Below, in pieces: positions 1 to 11,026 of a DNA stretch of 64,000 nt; position 1 is the stretch's first letter; every line of letters starts with the position of its first letter. A program made the position numbers and the translations under genes. Source of the stretch: Mesodorylaimus sp. YZB2_4 (Eukaryota > Nematoda > Enoplea > Dorylaimida > Dorylaimidae); the NCBI GenBank assembly GCA_030248295.1, contig JASANH010000455.1, positions 186,001 to 250,000 on the forward strand. Reading direction: 5' to 3'. The notes under the pieces were generated by a model. It worked only from the letters and a program-made list of their open reading frames with translations. It did not search any database and had not been told where the DNA came from.

Positions 1-16
1 ATAGGAATAAGTACTC

Positions 17-532
17 ATGCACAAATCTTCATCGCTTATCCTAGAAGAAATTAATTATGCCTCAAATATGTACTCCACGATTTTGTCGAATCATCATTCG
101 ACTGCCATTAATCGCAAGTTCGGTTCGGTGCCTTCCCAAGTTTTAGTCACTGTTTACAATGCGTGTGTAACATCAGTTCTGAAAAGGAAAACAGTAGGGC
201 ATGTTGCAACAGTGAACGCAAGATTTGATTTTGGGGGCGGATACGGGTGTGTATCTTCGGAGCCCGTTTTGAAAAAAGATATTCAGGAGCTTGAGCGATC
301 TCAATTTTTTACGCTGCGTATGATTTTGAAAGATTGAAACGTGTCGTATGAGACTGGACTTGAACAGGCTGGTTGGTCTTCACTTCATGATCGTAGAAGA
401 TGTCTTAAATTATGCCAGTTCCACAAATATTACAGTGGTGCACACGATTTTCCGAATTCTTTTTTATTCACAAAACGGATTCAGGTTTACGTTTTAAGCC
501 CAAAGTATAGTTCGATGCGATGCGTCAAATAA
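17..532 (+). pseudogene. Reverse transcriptase C-terminal remnant (non-LTR retrotransposon)
   Basis: One reading frame runs through this stretch, broken only by a TGA at 335-337. Before the stop it carries DIQELERSQFFTLRMILK and after it SYETGLEQAGWSSLHDRRR. This pairing of an LERxQ helix and an LGW-like segment followed by a double/triple Arg is the usual C-terminal end of non-LTR reverse transcriptases and their fragments. The catalytic YADD region is absent, so this is a remnant. A related segment of positions 1-115 recurs in reverse orientation at 9283-9385. The family call rests on short motifs seen by eye. Confidence 0.45.
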
Positions 533-630
533 GCGTGCGATGCGACACTTCTGGGTCAAATGACAATGTAAAAAGGTGCCTAAAACGTCGCATCGCAAGC
601 TTATTTGACGCATCGCATCGAACTATACTT
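503..630. repeat. Near-perfect 44-bp inverted repeat (hairpin)
   Basis: The left arm 503-546 and right arm 587-630 are reverse complements with a single mismatch, separated by a 40-base spacer. The arm is rich in GATGCG units. It may be a small MITE-like palindrome or a foldback element. No flanking target duplication was recognised. Confidence 0.8.
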
Positions 631-1223
631 CCAGCTTTAGTGCTCGCTTGACAGAACCTCATCACTTGATTGTTCCAACCCCAAACTACGAACGTTTTAA
701 GCAAAGTTTTTTTACAGCTCTATGAATGCATGTAGCTCGTTGTCTTATGAAGTTAACTCGATTAAAGGTAGAAATATGTTTACAAAAGCTTTGTCGAGGA
801 CCATAATTTCATAAGTTTATCGATTATGTTTTCTTTGACGACTTTTTGGTTTCGCTGATGGTTTCGCTCTTGACTTTGTTTCATGCTTTACATTATACCT
901 TATGTGGCTTGCAGTCTCAGAGTGCACATTAATGTGTTTCGGCAAGAAATAAATAGAAAAAAATTGATGCTCCGGAAGCCATGCTGTGATAGCGGCCTAA
1001 AATGCTTGCTTCACGTTGCTCCTTGGACCACGCTCGCCTGGTTCAAGAACGAAGAAGACGAGCCTAATGTATCGTAAATGAGGAAACTGCCTTGCCAAAA
1101 TCTGCAGCTGTCATACTGGTGAATTCACTCAAGTCCCACTGCCTAAATTTATGTCTTCTGTTTTGTACCGATCCACAGTGAGGTAGTTCTACATTTGGAT
1201 TTGAAACATGCCTTAATTGGCAC
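631..1223. other. No gene seen
   Basis: There is no convincing coding or structural signal between the hairpin and the interspersed repeat. Short open frames lack splice context or recognisable motifs. Confidence 0.5.
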
Positions 1224-1631
1224 AGAAAAACTGGTCTGGTCTTGCATATACTTCGTATTGGCAGCGTGTAAACCATTTCTTCGCGCACCAGCGTGTAAGT
1301 TGGGAGTTCAAAAAGTTCGTAGCCTGAATAGCTTGCACGTTGAGCTGACGATGAGCTGCAGCAGCACACTTGTACTTTACACTGCCCGCACCCTACAAGC
1401 CTATCGTGTTACCCCACACATCCTATCACACACGTGCTGCCTTTTGCAACCTGCAGACGTACCTGCCTGCATATCAGGAGAATTATGGTGGAATCGGCAC
1501 AGTGGGGGAAACGTCGCATGTCTCAGTGAGTCGATTCCCCCATCAGACACTGTTGGGAAACGACACAGCGGAGGAATCGTCTGACGATCAGTGGGGGAAA
1601 CGACCAAGTGGGGGAACCGTCACGGAACCGG
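1224..1631 (+). repeat. Interspersed GTGGGGGAA repeat, copy 1
   Basis: This block starts near AAAAACTGGTCTGGTCTTGC and ends in a run of GTGGGGGAAACG-type units in direct and inverted orientation, with TCTCAGTGAGTCGATTCCCC in the middle. The same order of segments recurs as the reverse complement at 8622-8960. A shorter copy of the GTGGGGGAA end is at 9418-9545. No transposase or long open frame is associated with it. Confidence 0.75.
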
Positions 1632-3135
1632 TTTTGAGGGTCGCCCGCAACACTGACTTAGCTGCTTCTATCAACCATAAGGAGCGTTTATTCAAACTCG
1701 ATCAAAACGTGCAGCCAAGCTGCTTCGCGCCTATGCCGAGAGCCATAACTCTTTCCAATCTACACTCCGTTCCAAAATTAATTTCATTACGGAAAGTAGG
1801 TAGGCCTACTCATGAACTCTTTCACTCAGTTTACACTCAGTGAGTCCTGGTCAACTCAAAGTCAATCAGATGCGCGATTTTATCTGCTGGCGGAGATCAC
1901 CAAGGACGAAGCTGGACGGTTTGAGGTCTCGGTGGACACAGCTGGCGTCGTATTTACGGATCGAATATTCTGTAAATGATGGGCACCAATTCTACATGGC
2001 TCCTTGCTGGTCGTAGATTTACATAGTTACGCCATGCCACGACCAGCAGGAAGAATGTAGCGACAGAGAGGAGAGAATTATGGGCAATGAGCTGGTTTGT
2101 AAATCCTAAACCCATAAGGCTGGGCCATGAGCATCTCCCACAACCGACGAGGTGTTCCAAGAGGAGACTCGGAAGCCCAACGAGTGCAGTCTGGTCTATC
2201 GACCTAGCGGCGTTCATAGACCACACTCCATTGGTTCAGAGTGCCCTCGGGTGGAGGTAGCGAAGACGCTATTGTGAGAGGAGCCTGATTTGCTAAATGG
2301 ATTGCAGGGAAAAATAATCATAATGACGAGCTCGCAATCAGTGGGGACCAGAGCGATGACATCTGCGATACTGTATGTGCCTGCGATACCGTGTTTCATG
2401 CTAAACCAAACAATAAACTATTATGTCATTATGGCTTTTAAAACACATAATAACAGAACCATGAGCATGTTCAGAGAGCACAGAGTCATGTTGGCTCACG
2501 TCAGTGTGTGCAGCAAATGTTACAGGCCGAAGTACACTAACGCTCAGTTTTAAATCCTCTATGATACGATAAGCAGGTTTATAATGCTTATGACAAAGTA
2601 GCCTCGGTCTCTAGCATGTGCGCGAACAAATGCAAATGCAATGCAAATTTTACAATGCGAATTTGATGCGAAAATCGTTCCTTCGTTTTCTACGTCATCG
2701 CCTTTTGCGCGGTTTAGAGTTCAGTCAATCGTTGGTTTATTCTCCATTGTTGGTCAAATCTTATCGCCGTGCAATTTCGGATATTGTAAGTATGTGAGGT
2801 TCCTATTTGTATTTGGGTCTCTCTGGTTGGTAGGACTTGAATAGTCTACGTAGCCTGTAATTCAGCACGCACGTATGGACCAACCGACCACAAAGAGCTT
2901 CATTGTATGGTAATTCCTAGGGTTTTTGGCTTTGTTGACCTCGGACTCTGAGAAGCTCCTTCTGGTCTTCTTACTGTGATCTGGTCTTGATCTCGAACTT
3001 ACAGGCCTAGCCCATCAAGTTATGTATACCTACGTAGGACTTATGCAGGCTGTTGGGGTAGGGTGTTGTGCATGAGCCTAGTACAATACAGAATAGGAGA
3101 TATAGGGTGGGTATTCGAAGAAATAACAGTTTCTT
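1632..3135. other. No gene seen; upstream region of the TIAR gene
   Basis: About 1.5 kb without a supportable coding exon. Promoter or 5' untranslated exons of the downstream TIA1/TIAR gene may lie here, but nothing decisive is visible. Confidence 0.5.
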
Positions 3136-3145
3136 TATTTTTTAG
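3136..3145 (+). promoter_or_regulatory. Splice acceptor 50 bp before the TIAR start codon
   Basis: A pyrimidine-rich TTTATTTTTTAG precedes the ATG at 3195 by about 50 bases. In a nematode this could be a trans-splice (spliced leader) acceptor or the end of a 5' UTR intron. Transcript data would tell which. Confidence 0.5.
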
Positions 3146-3194
3146 CATCGATTAGGACTGTATTCGTTCCCAGAGAACGTTCCGATCAGAGAAT

Positions 3195-6100
3195 ATGTCG
3201 GTAAGTTACCGGTGCTGGGTTTCTAATGATATTTACAAGTAAACCAAGGTCTACAGGGGGTTTTCTTTTTTAGTATGCTGGTAGTTATTCTGGATCTTAT
3301 GGCGCCGGTTACGCGCCAGCAGCTGTTGGTCCTGTGGCGCCCGCTGATGGAATGCCAATGTCCGCAACGATTGAAGCTCCGCCAACGAACGAAACGTCAT
3401 CGATGAATCCAATGCTGCGAGGAAAACCAGATTACATGCACGAATTTTTCGGAAGTCCTGACGAAATGGATGAATTCCATCCTAGAACTCTGTAAGTGAT
3501 GCTCCCCAGCTGATCGACCATTTTACAGAGTCCGTGATAGGATGGAGGTCTGCCATCCAGAAAACTTTGGCCAACTCCTTCCCTTCCTAAAGCTTTTTAG
3601 GAAACTGAGAAAAAGGGGCTTGACAAAGGGACCCTGTGGAGAGTCAGTTAAATCACTGTACATTATTCTAAAGTAACTGGTCTATGGTAAATTATCTCCG
3701 TATTTAAGTTTTCTGACTGAAATATAGACTAAATTGGCATTCTTAGTGCTCCCTTGAAATGACTGCGTCTAGCTTTGCGACAGATCGATTACCTTGGCGG
3801 TTTTGTTGGAAAATCGAAGTTTAGGGCCCCAAAGAAAATGGCGCTTAGAAACCGTTACATATACATGTAAGGATTTGGGGTAACCCTGTGTCCAGTACCT
3901 GTCCGGGCAAGTGGATTGGTGTTCGTCGGTAGATTAAAAAAGATACTCGTAATTTATTTCAGGTACGTGGGAAATTTGGATATCTCGATTAGCGAAGAAT
4001 TTCTTTTGCAATTATTCAGCGCCATCGGTCCGGTCACTAAGTGCAAGATAATTCATGAGGTGAGTGATAGATTGTCATTCTTGGTTACGTAGACGCGTGT
4101 ATTAGAAATAGAACTAGAAAGGTGACGGTTCTTGACACTTTGCTAAGTTATAATATTCCAACAAGGTAATCTTTTTGGAAAATCTTTTGTCTATCGTTTG
4201 AAATCAATCGAAACTTACTTGATTAAAGGTAAGCTAGACTTATTTGTCTTAAAGTTATCGTCAATCAGGCGATTCATATTCTAGACTTTGGTAAGCTTTT
4301 TTTGATATTATGCGCAAGCTCCAGGGTAGGTGGAGCTGCTTTCCATCTTTTTTTCTTGTTAATCGTTCTAAAATTATTACAAAGCTGAAGGCGCGCTGGA
4401 CAGCTCTTGCATCGTTTTCATCTTAGGATCGACGCATCTCGCCTGTTGTCATGATACTGGCTGGCGAAAAATATTCAGCTTCAGCGTGCGCGAGTTGTCT
4501 CCGCAGTTACGCACCTAAGTATCATTTTACATTATCTTAAAATTTTTATATTTTCATTAGAGGAGGGAGAGGAAAGAGAATCACTATTTTTGAACATACT
4601 TGAAATGGGTTTTGTAAAAAATCTGAGAATTTAGCAGAAGGCTTCGATAATCAGAGAGTTCGATCTCGGAAGGACACTGCGGATGTGTCTGCCTTGAGAA
4701 TTTTCTTTGCAAAAGTGTTCTTTTTTGCTTTTTTAGACTGCTAACGATCCGTACGCCTTTATCGAATTTCAAGAACACGTACACGCTGTGCAGGCTTTGA
4801 CTGCGATGAATAAACGCATGTTAATGGGAAAGGTAAGAGGTCTGGTTGTTAGTATCTCAGACGGGTGAACTGTCGTATGTTGCCGTGGTCATTTGGAACA
4901 TGAGGACGCGCCGTTTCCTGTTATCGGCCTTGTCAAGCGCTTCAAATCTTGATTTATTGTGTGTAAGCAAACAAGATTGTAGCATCGACATGCTATCTAT
5001 CTGGAATCGGTGTATGTTTCTTCTTGATCGGATGCGCCCACCTTTCTCGACTTAAAATTCGCTGCCAGTCGCCGCCGATTCTAGTAGTGTGTATTTTCAC
5101 GCCAGATGCTTCTGCGTTGTCGACCAGTCGGCCTTATTTGATTATTCACAGCTCGTTTTTCCGTTCGATAAGGTTGCTTTCGGCTTGCTCACCTTTGTTT
5201 ACGCTCGTCCGTGATAGCTCCCGCGGAAGCCTTTCAATACTGTATTCGTAGTGAGTGGCTGGCTGCTGTGTACGGGTTCGACTTGTCGTATAAAGGTAAA
5301 GGTTGTCGGATATATATCTTGTAGATAACAGGCGGCTAGATGCGGGCGTTTGCGAAGTGGCCTTCGAGAATCGAATCGACTCGTTCCTTTTGAGCGAAAC
5401 GCCGAACGGTCGTGAAATGACGCTTTGCTCACTGGCTGCGCTGGCAGTGGCTGGTGTGAGCGATGAATATCTTTTGAAGCTTTGAGTTGACGGCTTTTTT
5501 CATGAGAAGCCGCTGCTAGGGGGTACTGTCGACATTGAACAATCGGGGGTTTCGTGCAGACCCTACTTCTTGGATGAGGGCTGACGCTTGCTTGTCATGA
5601 TTTATTAGCAACGTTAACGTCTTCGAAGTTCTTATTTTTGGTTTTTTTGCGCTCTAGCTCGAGGTTCTACCACAAGGCAATCGAAGATGATTATTTCGCC
5701 TACCTCCGCCTTTGGCAATGCTGGCGTTATAAACACCTTGTTACCGCAGCTTTTCCCGAATCCGCCTTCGGTTGGAGCGGCTAGTTTGTGTTCTCTGTCA
5801 GCCGCATTGGGCGGTGGTCAGTTTACTGTAGCTTCGCAGACCTCTCCCAATGCCACAACTTCATCTAGCGCTCCAGCGGCTTTCTTCGAAGGGATACCAA
5901 TTTATTTGTTGAACCATGCTGCGTTCTCTGCTCATAATCCTTTCTTGCCGTTGTTAACTGCAAAGGTGTGGATATGATTGTGTACATGCGTATGGCGTGT
6001 TTTCAGTGTGCCTTGGTTTTTTTCAGGAAATGCGGGTGAATTGGGCTACTTCGCCTGGAGCGCAGCAACGAATCGATACGAGCAGTAAGTATAAGTATGT

Positions 6101-7352
6101 TTATACTAACGCTTTCGGACTTTGTGATTTTTTCAGAGCATTATCACGTTTTTGTTGGTGATTTATCGCCCGAAATTGATAATCGCATGCTGCGCGAAGC
6201 ATTCGTCCCGTTCGGCCAAATTTCGTAAGTGTGTATTTGTATTTTGTGGATTATGTTGTGGGCAAAGAGATCGGTTTTAGGGATGTGAAAGTTATCCGCG
6301 ATTTGCAAACTCTCAAATCGAAGGGATATGGATTTGTGTCTTATGTAGAACGGGAGGTAAGGACTGCTTGTTTTCTGCGTGGGCGTTTGTCGAGACGTTG
6401 ATTTCTCATTTCAGGATGCGGAACGAGCTATTGAGCAAATGAACGGGCAGTGGTTGGGGCGACGTGCTATTCGCACTAATTGGGCCACTCGTAAACCGGG
6501 CATGCCGGGACCGAGTTATGGTGTGCGTGATCATGGCCGCGGTGAGTCGTGATAGGTTGAAGTATGGCGATGACGCAGATTAGACGGTATTTTTGTTAAG
6601 GTTTGACGTTAGACGAAATTCTGGCTCAGGCTAGCCCGACCAATTGTACTGTGTACGTGGGTGGCGTCGGTGGTAATACCAGTGGTAAGTGGACGGGTGT
6701 TGGTGTGGTAGTCATTGCGGGTGATGGATGGGTCTTCCTATTTCAGATGATGATCTTCGGCAAGTATTCATAAAGTACGGCACTGTTATTGAGGTTCGTG
6801 TGTTTCGCCAGCAAGGTTACGCGTTCGTGAGGTTCGATAGTAAGGAGTCGGCCGGGCAGGCTATATATAATGTTAGCGGAACTGAAATCAATGGATCACC
6901 TGTTCGTTGCTCGTGGGGCAAAGAAGGCGGATACGCGGTGAGTTCAGATTGGTTTGTTTGTTAAGGTGGGGAGGATTAGCTGGACTTTACAGACGAATGC
7001 TATTGACAACGGGCTTTGGGGCGTCTCTGGCATTATTTTATGCTGACTTCCTTTAATTTCAGACTTCGAGCCAGTACCCGAATTATGGCTACGGTTATGG
7101 ATATGGTTACGGTGGCGCTGGAAATGTAAATGGTCCTCCGCAGCCACCGCCGCCGCCGCCACCTCCAAGTAATCAAAATTACAACCAATATTGGAATCAA
7201 TATTATCAACAATATTACAATAATCCGGCTGTGTATCAACAGTGGCAAGCGTAAGTGAGTTTGTGAGGGGTATGCCTTGCAGTGGTCAACTGTTCCGTTT
7301 TAGATACTGGCAGCAGTCTGGCGGTCAAATGGGTCCAGGTGGACCGCAGTGA
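3195..7352 (+). CDS. tiar: TIA1/TIAR-type RNA-binding protein, three RRMs
   Basis: Twelve exons join in phase to 425 aa: 3195-3200, 3274-3491, 3963-4059, 4737-4832, 6027-6084, 6137-6224, 6281-6356, 6415-6541, 6601-6684, 6747-6937, 7063-7250 and 7304-7352. RRM1 begins with [15 protein letters not shown] near residue 75. RRM2 begins with [20 protein letters not shown] near 160 and has RNP1 [11 protein letters not shown]3 begins with CTVYVGGVG near 270 and has RNP1 QGYAFVRF. The tail is Gly/Tyr, Pro and Asn/Gln/Tyr-rich, the prion-like kind that drives stress-granule assembly. TIA1 family members bind U-rich RNA in nucleus and cytoplasm and act in splicing, translation control and stress granules. 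The first exon codes only Met-Ser. The intron before 6601 ends in the weak acceptor TTGTTAAG. Orthology to TIA1/TIAR is strong by domain order; the exact nematode paralogue is not settled. Confidence 0.93.
5687..5965 (+). other. Candidate alternative first exon of the TIAR gene
   Basis: Inside the 1.2-kb intron between exons 4 and 5 lies an open stretch starting ATGATTATTTCGCC and ending AAG followed by GTGTGG. It codes 93 residues in ordinary codon usage, including [17 protein letters not shown]. Its donor phase (0) matches exon 5 at 6027, so an internal promoter would yield a protein with a new N-terminus and only RRM2-RRM3. As a cassette exon it fails: the nearby acceptor at 5655-5657 puts it out of frame with exon 4. 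The exon status is inferred. Confidence 0.45.
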
Positions 7353-8300
7353 TGGAATGGTAACCAGTTGAGTTCAGCATTTATGTATGGTTTTCGTTGG
7401 CGCTGGAACGAGATGAGTTATAAGTTGATCGTTGATAAATCTTCGTGCGGCAATGTTTTTCATAAGAACTATATTTAAATTGGTTGAAACTGGATTGCCA
7501 GCAGTGTTTGCAACTGAATTATCCATTGGCTTTTGAGCAAATATAATGTAATTAATTGTGACAGTGGCCTGTTTTAAGGCACAGTGACGGATGGACGAAG
7601 AGGGGTGTAGGTGTCGCGGAGAACAGGCCGATGGTCGTCTGGAATGACCAGTGGGCTGGTAGAAAGGCCGGTTCCTATTTTGATTAGTTGAGCAAATGGG
7701 CGAGGGTCCTTTTCGGCGCCCCACATTCTCCGTCAGGTCATGTGGAAAGTCTGGCCTGCTCGGAGTGGCATTGGCGAGCACTTAGAAAATCTTGGATTAG
7801 GTCATAAAACACGGCATTGTGTCCTTGAAGAATTTTTGTCTGAGCTTTGTGCCATTTAGCATTTGTGCTAGACTAATCACGCCATGCGTCTGAGTCAATC
7901 AGTCGAAGAAGGGCGCGAATGGGTGGGACTTTGAGTCATTTCGAGTCAAGTTTGAAACTAGTCTTAAAAGTGTGTTGCACGTGCTAGTGGAATGGGAATA
8001 TATAAATAGAAAGGATTTACTGAGTCAGCCTTGGACAAGAATAAACGGTGTAATCGAGTGACGTACGTGTTTTTGGGGAGCGAAATGGTTTCAAAATTGA
8101 CAAAAGAGTGGGGGCATTGTTGTATGCGACGATACTCGTGTAATTGGGAACAAGGCGACGTCATAAAACATGTCACTTCGAGTGCATAAACCGTATTGGA
8201 ATCCTTCAACGCCTTCGCACCGCCTCTTTTGTTAAAATGTGCATATAAGAGTCGTGTCTGATCGAGTGTGTTAAGTGAGGAGAGTGCGAGCCTTGATGCG
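7353..8300. other. TIAR 3' flank, no gene seen
   Basis: This probably contains the TIAR 3' untranslated region and then the promoter region of the next gene. No coding exon or clear polyadenylation hexamer that I would commit to was seen. Confidence 0.5.
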
Positions 8301-11026
8301 ATGGGATTGTTATTTCGGGTCTTCTTATTTGGTACTTGCTTACATTTGGTGACGGCTTATGGATATCGGATGCCGAGGAGGAAGTATGTGGGTGGAGGGG
8401 ATTTTGGGATTCGTGCGGGCGGGTGAGAGAGGGTTTGGCGGTGTAACAAGGAACCACTGTTGCTGGGGTCTGGCATGGTTGACACAAGGAATACCGGTAG
8501 ACTCTAATCGACTACATGTGAAGATGGGTCACCACAGGTGTGCCAAGTCAAATCGCGAGCCGTTTGGGCAGACAAGCTAACGGTTGTCTAAAGGCTCCTT
8601 ATCTTGCTGTGCAAACGGTACCGTGACGTTCCCCCACTTGGTCGATTCCCCCACCGTCCCTGGAGGGGAATCGACTCACTGAGACATGTGACCTTTCCTC
8701 CACTGTGCCGGTTCCCCCACCGTGTCGTTTCCCCCACCATAATTTTTCGCCTGATGTGCAGACACGACTGGGGTCGCAACAGGCAGTACAAGTGTGATAG
8801 GCTTGTATGTAGAATGTGGGAAGTATAAACTAAAATTTCGGTGCTGCAGCTCATGTGCGAGGTAGTCAGGCTACGAACTTTTTGAGCTCCTTCAAGTATT
8901 TCAGGAAGGATGTTTGACACGTTGCCAATACGAATCAATGTAAGACCAGGCCAGTTTTATCTGCTATTCAAGACAGGGTTCAAATTGCAAATGTATGTAA
9001 AAAACCGATCTGAGGGATGGATCAGTTCCCGATCCGATCCGACTGCTGGATCGACATGACTGGCAACTGAAATTGTTCGCTGTGTATCTGCTGAAGAATG
9101 ATAAGGAGTGGCATTCGATGATGAGAAAATCCCGTTTCTCCTCTAAAATTAGCATTCAATCCCACTTTGTGCTCTTCTTATCTCTCTCCTGTATCCTTTG
9201 GAGCAGACTGACAGAGAGTGATAGCGAGGAAACATAGCAGGTTGGCGAGGACGCAGTGCCAAATACGTCATCCCCACCGCAATCGAATGATAAAACAACA
9301 AAATCGTGAACTATTTGAGGTATATTTCATACCTTCTAGGATTAACGATGACGATTTGTACATGAGTGCTTTATTTTTAGACGAAGGCTCAAAATTTGAA
9401 TAGCCGCGGTTTCTCAAAGCTGATGGTGGGGGAAAGACGCGGTGGGAAACCGTCACAATGGGGGGGGGGGGGGGGAACGACGCATGTCTCAGTGAGTCGA
9501 TTCCCCCGCCAGACAAGGTGGGGGAATCGTCTCACAATCCTACAAAGTGCGGCTATTCGACTGATGGCCCTCTTGCCTTTTAGAAGGTCATTACAGCCCA
9601 TTCAAGTAGCCGTAATAGAGGACACCATGTGCGCTGGTGCATGTATGAACTTACTGCGGGTATCGACTGGTGAAGATGAATCATTCAGAAAACACTTCTC
9701 AGAACTTGGAAGCCTGCACAGTGTCGTACCTCAAACCATGATCTCCAGCGTGGATATGAACACGTTTCAAAGATACTGTCAGTAAGTCTCATTCAATATG
9801 CTTGTTAGACCACATGTCTTCAGATACATAACTACAAGGCCCCCTCACTAATGCCGTCATTGCTTTTTAGGAATGTCTACATCCCCGTGCGAGAATGTCT
9901 AATAGCATGTTCAAGTAACTTCACCGCTGACTTACTGCGCGGCATGACCATGTTGGAAACTATGTGCGTCGACTACTTTCATGGTAACGTTATGCCTTTT
10001 GTCATACACGCCTTGCTTTTATTGACATGGTAATGGACCGGGATACAACTGTGCTGTAGGACTAGCCAAAGCTGCCAGACACAACAGCGCCTCCCCGAAC
10101 CTCCTCCATCACCTCCCATTTCAGAAATGAAACTCCACATGTCCTGCATGAAGTTTGCATACGAGAAGACTACACCCGTTTGCGAATCCAAGTGTCTCCA
10201 TTCAAATTATTTTAATGAAAGCGATAATGACAGTGGTTATCAAAACACTAACAGCACAAGTGATGGTGATGCCTCGTCGACAGAGATCATGATCAAGAAA
10301 AACGAGGAGACCGTTTATTTGAAGCCAAACGAGACCATTGCTATATTTTGTCTGTAAGTTGGGGGAGGTGAGGCAATGGAAACGACCAGTGGTAAGCCGC
10401 GAGTGGCATTACTGGGCCCGCGTGCAAGTTAAAAACTAGGGCAGACGAACCAAGAGGCACTGTACTGCATCAGGCCAAGCTTACTGTAACCGCAGCACAA
10501 CCGCAGCGCCATACATTTGGGGTCATTGCTAGAGGCAGCCATGGCAGCACCTGTACAGCAAGAGTCGACAGCAGCAGCTTCAAACTGTGCCTCTCCAGCC
10601 CACACCTACTGTACATTCCCACTGGAACACTTCTCTAGCTGGGGGGGGAACCGAATTTTTGGATCCCTCTTTACAAGCAATCTATAATCACCTTGACTTT
10701 TGTACATTTACAATACTCAACCGTCCAACCAGTTCATTAAATGGCAACCTGTTTTTGACAGATTGTTGGAATGTGTATCCGTTTGTGAAATACCCCTTTT
10801 GGAAAGGCATTGTGGCCGTCAATCGGCTGTTTTGGAGGCGGTCCTTCTCGATGCCATGGCCAGAACGGAGAAAATAACAGTGCAATTAGACGACACCGCC
10901 TTGTGGCCATCCATGTGCGATGGCTTGATATTACCAGACAGTAATAGCCAAGGAAGGAGCCGAATCAGTCGTCTGTGTTTGCTACCTTTTATTGCCCTCA
11001 TTTTGCGCATTTTGAAAAACTTTTGA
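8301..11026 (+). CDS. Secreted cysteine-rich protein, possibly CPG4-domain type
   Basis: Five exons join in phase to 295 aa: 8301-8383, 9584-9781, 9871-9983, 10125-10353 and 10762-11026. The first exon is a clear signal peptide, MGLLFRVFLFGTCLHLVTAY, which supports the start. The mature part has spaced cysteine pairs (CAGAC, ECLIAC, MSCMKFAY, VCESKC, ECVSVCE) and N-glycosylation sites in an Asp/Ser/Asn-rich spacer. It ends in a hydrophobic stretch near LCLLPFIALILRILKNF that could be a GPI-type tail. The Cys spacing resembles the nematode chondroitin-proteoglycan-4 domain, but this is pattern matching by eye. Intron 1 (1.2 kb) contains three repeat fragments. Confidence 0.68.
8622..8960 (-). 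repeat. Interspersed GTGGGGGAA repeat, copy 2 (reverse)
   Basis: The reverse complement aligns by eye with 1224-1631. It has an AAACTGGCCTGGTCTTAC start, a CAAAAAGTTCGTAGCCTGA segment, a TCACACTTGTACTGCC segment, then GTGGGGGAA units around TCTCAGTGAGTCGATTCCCC. It lies inside intron 1 of the secreted Cys-rich gene. Confidence 0.75.
9283..9385 (-). repeat. Copy of the window-start repeat
   Basis: Read on the minus strand this resembles positions 10-115: ACTCATG(C/T)ACAAATC, TCATCG and ATCCTAGAAG are shared. The translated match is KSSSLILE followed by a Y-x-S-N segment in both copies. It sits next to copy 3 of the GTGGGGGAA repeat. Confidence 0.6.
9418..9545 (+). repeat. Interspersed GTGGGGGAA repeat, partial copy 3
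   Basis: This copy contains only the GTGGGGGAA-rich end of the element, including CATGTCTCAGTGAGTCGATT. It is expanded by a 16-base G run at 9460-9475. It is opposite in orientation to copy 2, 460 bp away in the same intron. Confidence 0.7.

Noticed and set aside
5658-5965. Cassette exon between TIAR exons 4 and 5
   Set aside because: Using the acceptor at 5655-5657 from phase 0 reads into TGA within 11 codons; only an alternative first exon fits.
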